64,000 nucleotides of DNA from the NCBI GenBank assembly GCA_026706075.1, contig JAPOZM010000088.1, forward strand, positions 93,724 through 157,723, written 5' to 3'. The notes under the pieces are model-generated. The model was not told the origin of the DNA. It made no database searches and saw only the letters and a list, made by a program, of their open reading frames with translations. Numbering within the stretch: the stretch's first letter is position 1; every line of letters begins with the position of its first letter. The DNA is from Gemmatimonadaceae bacterium. Its GTDB lineage: Bacteria; Latescibacterota; UBA2968; UBA8231. This document shows positions 61,865-64,000 of the stretch, piece by piece. Position numbers and translations under genes: made by a program.

Positions 61865-62377
61865 TCAGGATGGCACGCGCCGCACCAGCCATGGGATCGA
61901 GGCCGCGGCGATGAGGGTTTCGGGCACCATGTAGCTGGCGTTGTAGAGGAGGGAGTACTTCCACACCGGCGTCCCCTCGGGGGCCAGGTGGGCGAAGTAG
62001 ACGACCCCGGAGAGGAAGTGGCTTCCCAGCCTTGCCAGGCTGGCGCCCGCCGAGGCCGCGGCGATGGTCCAGGGCCCGCTTCCGGTGGAGGCCGCCAGGC
62101 CGGCGAGGCCCAGACTGGCGAAAGCCGCGGGGTAGTCGAGAACCAGCTGCACCGGGTGAACCAAATAGGGCGTCATGACGAAGTTGACGACCCCGTACGC
62201 GGCTCCGGCCAGCATCCCGGCACGGGGCCCCCGGCGCAACGCGAGAAAGAGGATGGGCAGAGCGTGCAGACTCACCGAGCCGCCGTATGCCAGATGGGGC
62301 AGCTTGATGCGAATCAGGCTGAGGACGGCCGCCAGGGCGATGGCGACGGCGGTCTCCGCGGCGGTGCCAGTCCTCAC
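61865..62377 (-). CDS. thiT: ECF transporter thiamine-binding S component ThiT
   Basis: A 170-residue, six-helix membrane protein starting at GTG with AAAGGAG 6 bases upstream. Family landmarks: IKLPHLAYGGSVSLHALPILFLALRRGP, MTPYLVHPVQLVLDYPAAFASLGLAG and the aromatic LSGVVYFAHLAPEG and YNASYMVPETLI. It binds thiamine and works with a shared energising module (EcfA/EcfA'/EcfT) that is not in the window. No TPP riboswitch is recognisable upstream, but a strong hairpin is. Confidence 0.85.
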   Translation of the reverse strand: MRTGTAAETAVAIALAAVLSLIRIKLPHLAYGGSVSLHALPILFLALRRGPRAGMLAGAAYGVVNFVMTPYLVHPVQLVLDYPAAFASLGLAGLAASTGSGPWTIAAASAGASLARLGSHFLSGVVYFAHLAPEGTPVWKYSLLYNASYMVPETLIAAASIPWLVRRVPS

Positions 62378-62477
62378 GAAGCTCCTTTCCGTAGGAGGGG
62401 AAACGAGGAGGAACCCGCCGGCCCGAGAGGCGTCCAACCCAGTGCGGGCCATCCCGGTCTTGGCTCGCACCTCCCTG

Positions 62478-62507
62478 GCGGCCGGGGGCGTTCCCGCCCT
62501 CGGCCGC
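62478..62507 (-). other. Strong GC hairpin in the thiT leader
   Basis: Thirteen-base arms with one mismatch enclose a GGAA tetraloop on the minus strand, between the TPR-parvulin gene and thiT. A second stem GGCCCG/CGGGCC follows nearer to the thiT start. No T-run follows, so it is not an ordinary terminator. Confidence 0.5.
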
Positions 62508-62537
62508 ACCTCGTTCTACCGCGGACTCACTCCGGCC

Positions 62538-63593
62538 TCAGTTCAACCGCTGCAGGAGCATGTACCCCTGCTGAATGCGGACCGGGCCGCTGACACCCCC
62601 CACCTGCAGGTTCAGCACATTGCTCTCGACCTCGGGGAGCATCTCCCCGGGCCCGAAGAACCCGAGATCGCCGCCGTCCCTGGCGTTGGGCGCCTGGGAG
62701 AACCTGGCCGCCAGCTCCCCGAAGTCGCCGCCGGCCTCCAGCCTCTCGAGGATGTCGAGGGCCTGCGACTCCGTCGGAACGAGGATGAAGCGGGCCCGCA
62801 TCTTGCCGTCCACGATCGCCCGGATGCCCTCCATGTTGACGTTGATGGCATGCAGGAGTCCCGGATCCCGGGCGATCGCCTTGGTCCGGTCGTACCACTC
62901 GAGGGCCTCGGCATAGCGCTTCTCGGCGGCCAGCAGGTAGGCGATGTTGTTGTGCGACTCCACGTCGTCGGGGAGATACTCCAAGACCGTGTGGTACCGC
63001 AGCAGGGCGCTGTCGGGCTTCCCCGTGTGCGTGTAGTGCAAGGCCAGCAGGCGGTGCGCGTGGCCGTTGCGGTCATCGAGGGACAGCGCCGTGTCGAGCT
63101 CGGCGCGGGAGGCGGCCAGGTCTCCGGCCTGAAGGTGCAGGAAGGCGAGCTGGGTGCGCACACCGGAGTTCCCCGGGGCCAGCTCCATGGCCCGGTGCAC
63201 GTAATGCAGGGCCGAGTCGAGACGGCCCACGGCGAGGAAGGCGTCGTTGAGCATGGAGTAGACGGGAAGCTGGGCCGGGCGCTCGCCCAGCGACCGTTGC
63301 AGGAGCTGAACGGCGCGGCTGCCGTTTCCCTGGATGAGGTAGAGCTCTGCGATGCGGTTCAGGACCTGGGCGCTGCCGGCTCCCTCGGTGAGGGCCTGCT
63401 CGTAGCGCAGCAGCGACTGGTCGAGCTGGCCGCGGCGGGCGAGGCCTTCGGCCTCCCGCACCAAGGTCACCAGCCTGGGCTCCGGGTCCGGCGGATCCTG
63501 CGCCGACGTGCCCGCCGCCGCCAGGGTGAGCCCGGCGAACAGGAGGAGGAAGGGCAGCCTTCGAGACCCTGAAGCGCTGTGCACCCGGCTCAC
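62538..63593 (-). CDS. TPR-parvulin fusion (exported PPIase-like protein)
   Basis: A 351-residue protein with a signal peptide (LPFLLLFAGLTLAAAGTSAQ), about six TPR repeats (around 40-240, for example LLRYEQALTEGAG and LAFLHLQAGDLAASRAE) and a C-terminal 85-residue parvulin-type domain (MRARFILVPTESQALDILERL, then ARFSQAPNARDGGDLGFFGPGEMLPEV and GYMLLQRLN), as in SurA/PpiC. The fusion suggests an envelope chaperone binding several partners. Next to a class II aldolase end and thiT; no linked function is obvious. Confidence 0.82.
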   Translation of the reverse strand: MSRVHSASGSRRLPFLLLFAGLTLAAAGTSAQDPPDPEPRLVTLVREAEGLARRGQLDQSLLRYEQALTEGAGSAQVLNRIAELYLIQGNGSRAVQLLQRSLGERPAQLPVYSMLNDAFLAVGRLDSALHYVHRAMELAPGNSGVRTQLAFLHLQAGDLAASRAELDTALSLDDRNGHAHRLLALHYTHTGKPDSALLRYHTVLEYLPDDVESHNNIAYLLAAEKRYAEALEWYDRTKAIARDPGLLHAINVNMEGIRAIVDGKMRARFILVPTESQALDILERLEAGGDFGELAARFSQAPNARDGGDLGFFGPGEMLPEVESNVLNLQVGGVSGPVRIQQGYMLLQRLN

Positions 63594-63597
63594 GATT

Positions 63598-64000
63598 TCA
63601 CCGCTCCTCGGACCGCAGCCGCTGCACGACTTCCCGGGTGATCCGCTCCACGAGGTCGTCCGCCGGGCTCCCCTCCGGGGGATCGCACCCGGGCCGGCCG
63701 CTGATCCCGAATCTCTTGCGCAACTCGATCAACTCCCCGACCTGATCGCGGTCGAGGGTGTTGGTCGCCCCAAGCTGCCGGGAGACGAGGACGATCCGCG
63801 CGAAATGCTCCACCGTCTCCATCTTGAAGTGGGCCTCCTGGACCGACTTCCCCAGGGTTACGGCGCCGTGGTTGGCCATCAGGACCGCATCGTATTTCTC
63901 GAGCAGGGGGCGCATCGGCTCGAAGATGTCGGGCCCCCCCGGCGTGCCGTAGGGTGCGAGAGGAACCCCGCCGAGGAGCACGACCACCTCCGGCAGGACG
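63598..64000 (-). CDS. Class II aldolase/adducin family protein, 5'-truncated by the window end
   Basis: The frame is open to base 64000, so only the C-terminal 134 residues are visible. VLMANHGAVTLGKSVQEAHFKMETVEHFARI is the metal-His segment of L-fuculose-phosphate aldolase-type enzymes (H-G as second metal ligand pair). The last 45 residues are a charged helix with an unusual Pro-rich stretch (GRPGCDPPEGSPADDL). Substrate unknown; sugar-1-phosphate aldol cleavage is typical. Confidence 0.85.
   Translation of the reverse strand, partial: VLPEVVVLLGGVPLAPYGTPGGPDIFEPMRPLLEKYDAVLMANHGAVTLGKSVQEAHFKMETVEHFARIVLVSRQLGATNTLDRDQVGELIELRKRFGISGRPGCDPPEGSPADDLVERITREVVQRLRSEER

Noticed and set aside
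62378..62530. TPP riboswitch upstream of thiT
   Set aside because: Neither the CUGAGA motif nor the conserved ACCUGAUC/GGGUAAU core occurs; only GC hairpins are seen.

Overview
The window is a strongly GC-rich (G/C at most third codon positions), gene-dense bacterial chromosome segment. About 56 protein genes are packed into co-directional runs with many 1-4 bp ATGA/GTGA overlaps and frequent GTG/TTG starts. Lipoprotein-type signal peptides, a TatT-associated TRAP transporter, HPr kinase without a visible PTS, mreBC and the translation cluster nusA-infB-rbfA-truB-rpsO-pnp fit a Gram-negative bacterium. The DUF6785-type membrane proteins, the LarA-like gene, the sugar isomerase and the small COX24/bS22-like ribosomal protein remind me of uncultured high-GC phyla near the FCB/Gemmatimonadota/Latescibacterota/Eisenbacteria group. 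That placement is inference, not demonstrated here.

Layout. (1) 1-2563: the end of a sugar-isomerase gene, a LarA-like gene and an SDR dehydrogenase, probably a small-acid/sugar catabolic operon, converging on an M42-like aminopeptidase (2517-3749, minus). (2) 3881-15421: an 11.5-kb plus-strand operon of four large membrane proteins. These are two tandem DUF6785-type paralogues, a 1481-residue fusion of a catalytically dead M28 peptidase fold with a MacB/FtsX-type permease, and an OPT-like protein with a zinc-finger-like loop and calcium-binding-like loops. No ATPase accompanies them. This is the best candidate for an undescribed system. (3) 15471-19173 minus: flippase-like protein, hisI, pyrH, purB. 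(4) 19225-24320 minus: a TPR-associated TRAP (TPAT) operon tatT-dctP-dctQ-dctM followed by an SLC13 permease. (5) 24430-26893 minus: a predicted lipoprotein aminopeptidase, a TPR lipoprotein and a charged unknown protein. (6) 27062-34301 plus: mreB-mreC, HU, the tiny ribosomal protein, four tRNAs (Arg-CCG, Pro-GGG, Pro-CGG, Gly-CCC), miaA, a DUF512 protein, der and a MerR-type regulator. (7) 34420-47676 plus: rimP-nusA-infB-ylxP-rbfA-truB-riboflavin kinase-rpsO-pnp, then asnS and leuS. (8) 47828-49046: a Xer-type tyrosine recombinase with a dif-like 12-6-12 inverted repeat beside it, the only relatively AT-rich patch. (9) 49047-64000 minus: mutL, an FtsH-N-domain-like membrane protein, a degenerate GFO/IDH protein, hprK, rsgA, a phosphoesterase, two PRPP-synthetase paralogues (one apparently non-catalytic) around a TPR protein and apt, hemB, a Cys/Met PLP enzyme, thrC, thiT, a TPR-parvulin fusion and the end of a class II aldolase.

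Promoters matching sigma70 consensus are readable upstream of HU, tRNA-Gly, rimP-nusA, tatT, thrC and mreB. No rRNA, CRISPR array, transposase or phage structural gene was seen, and no gene-free stretch exceeds about 300 bases.
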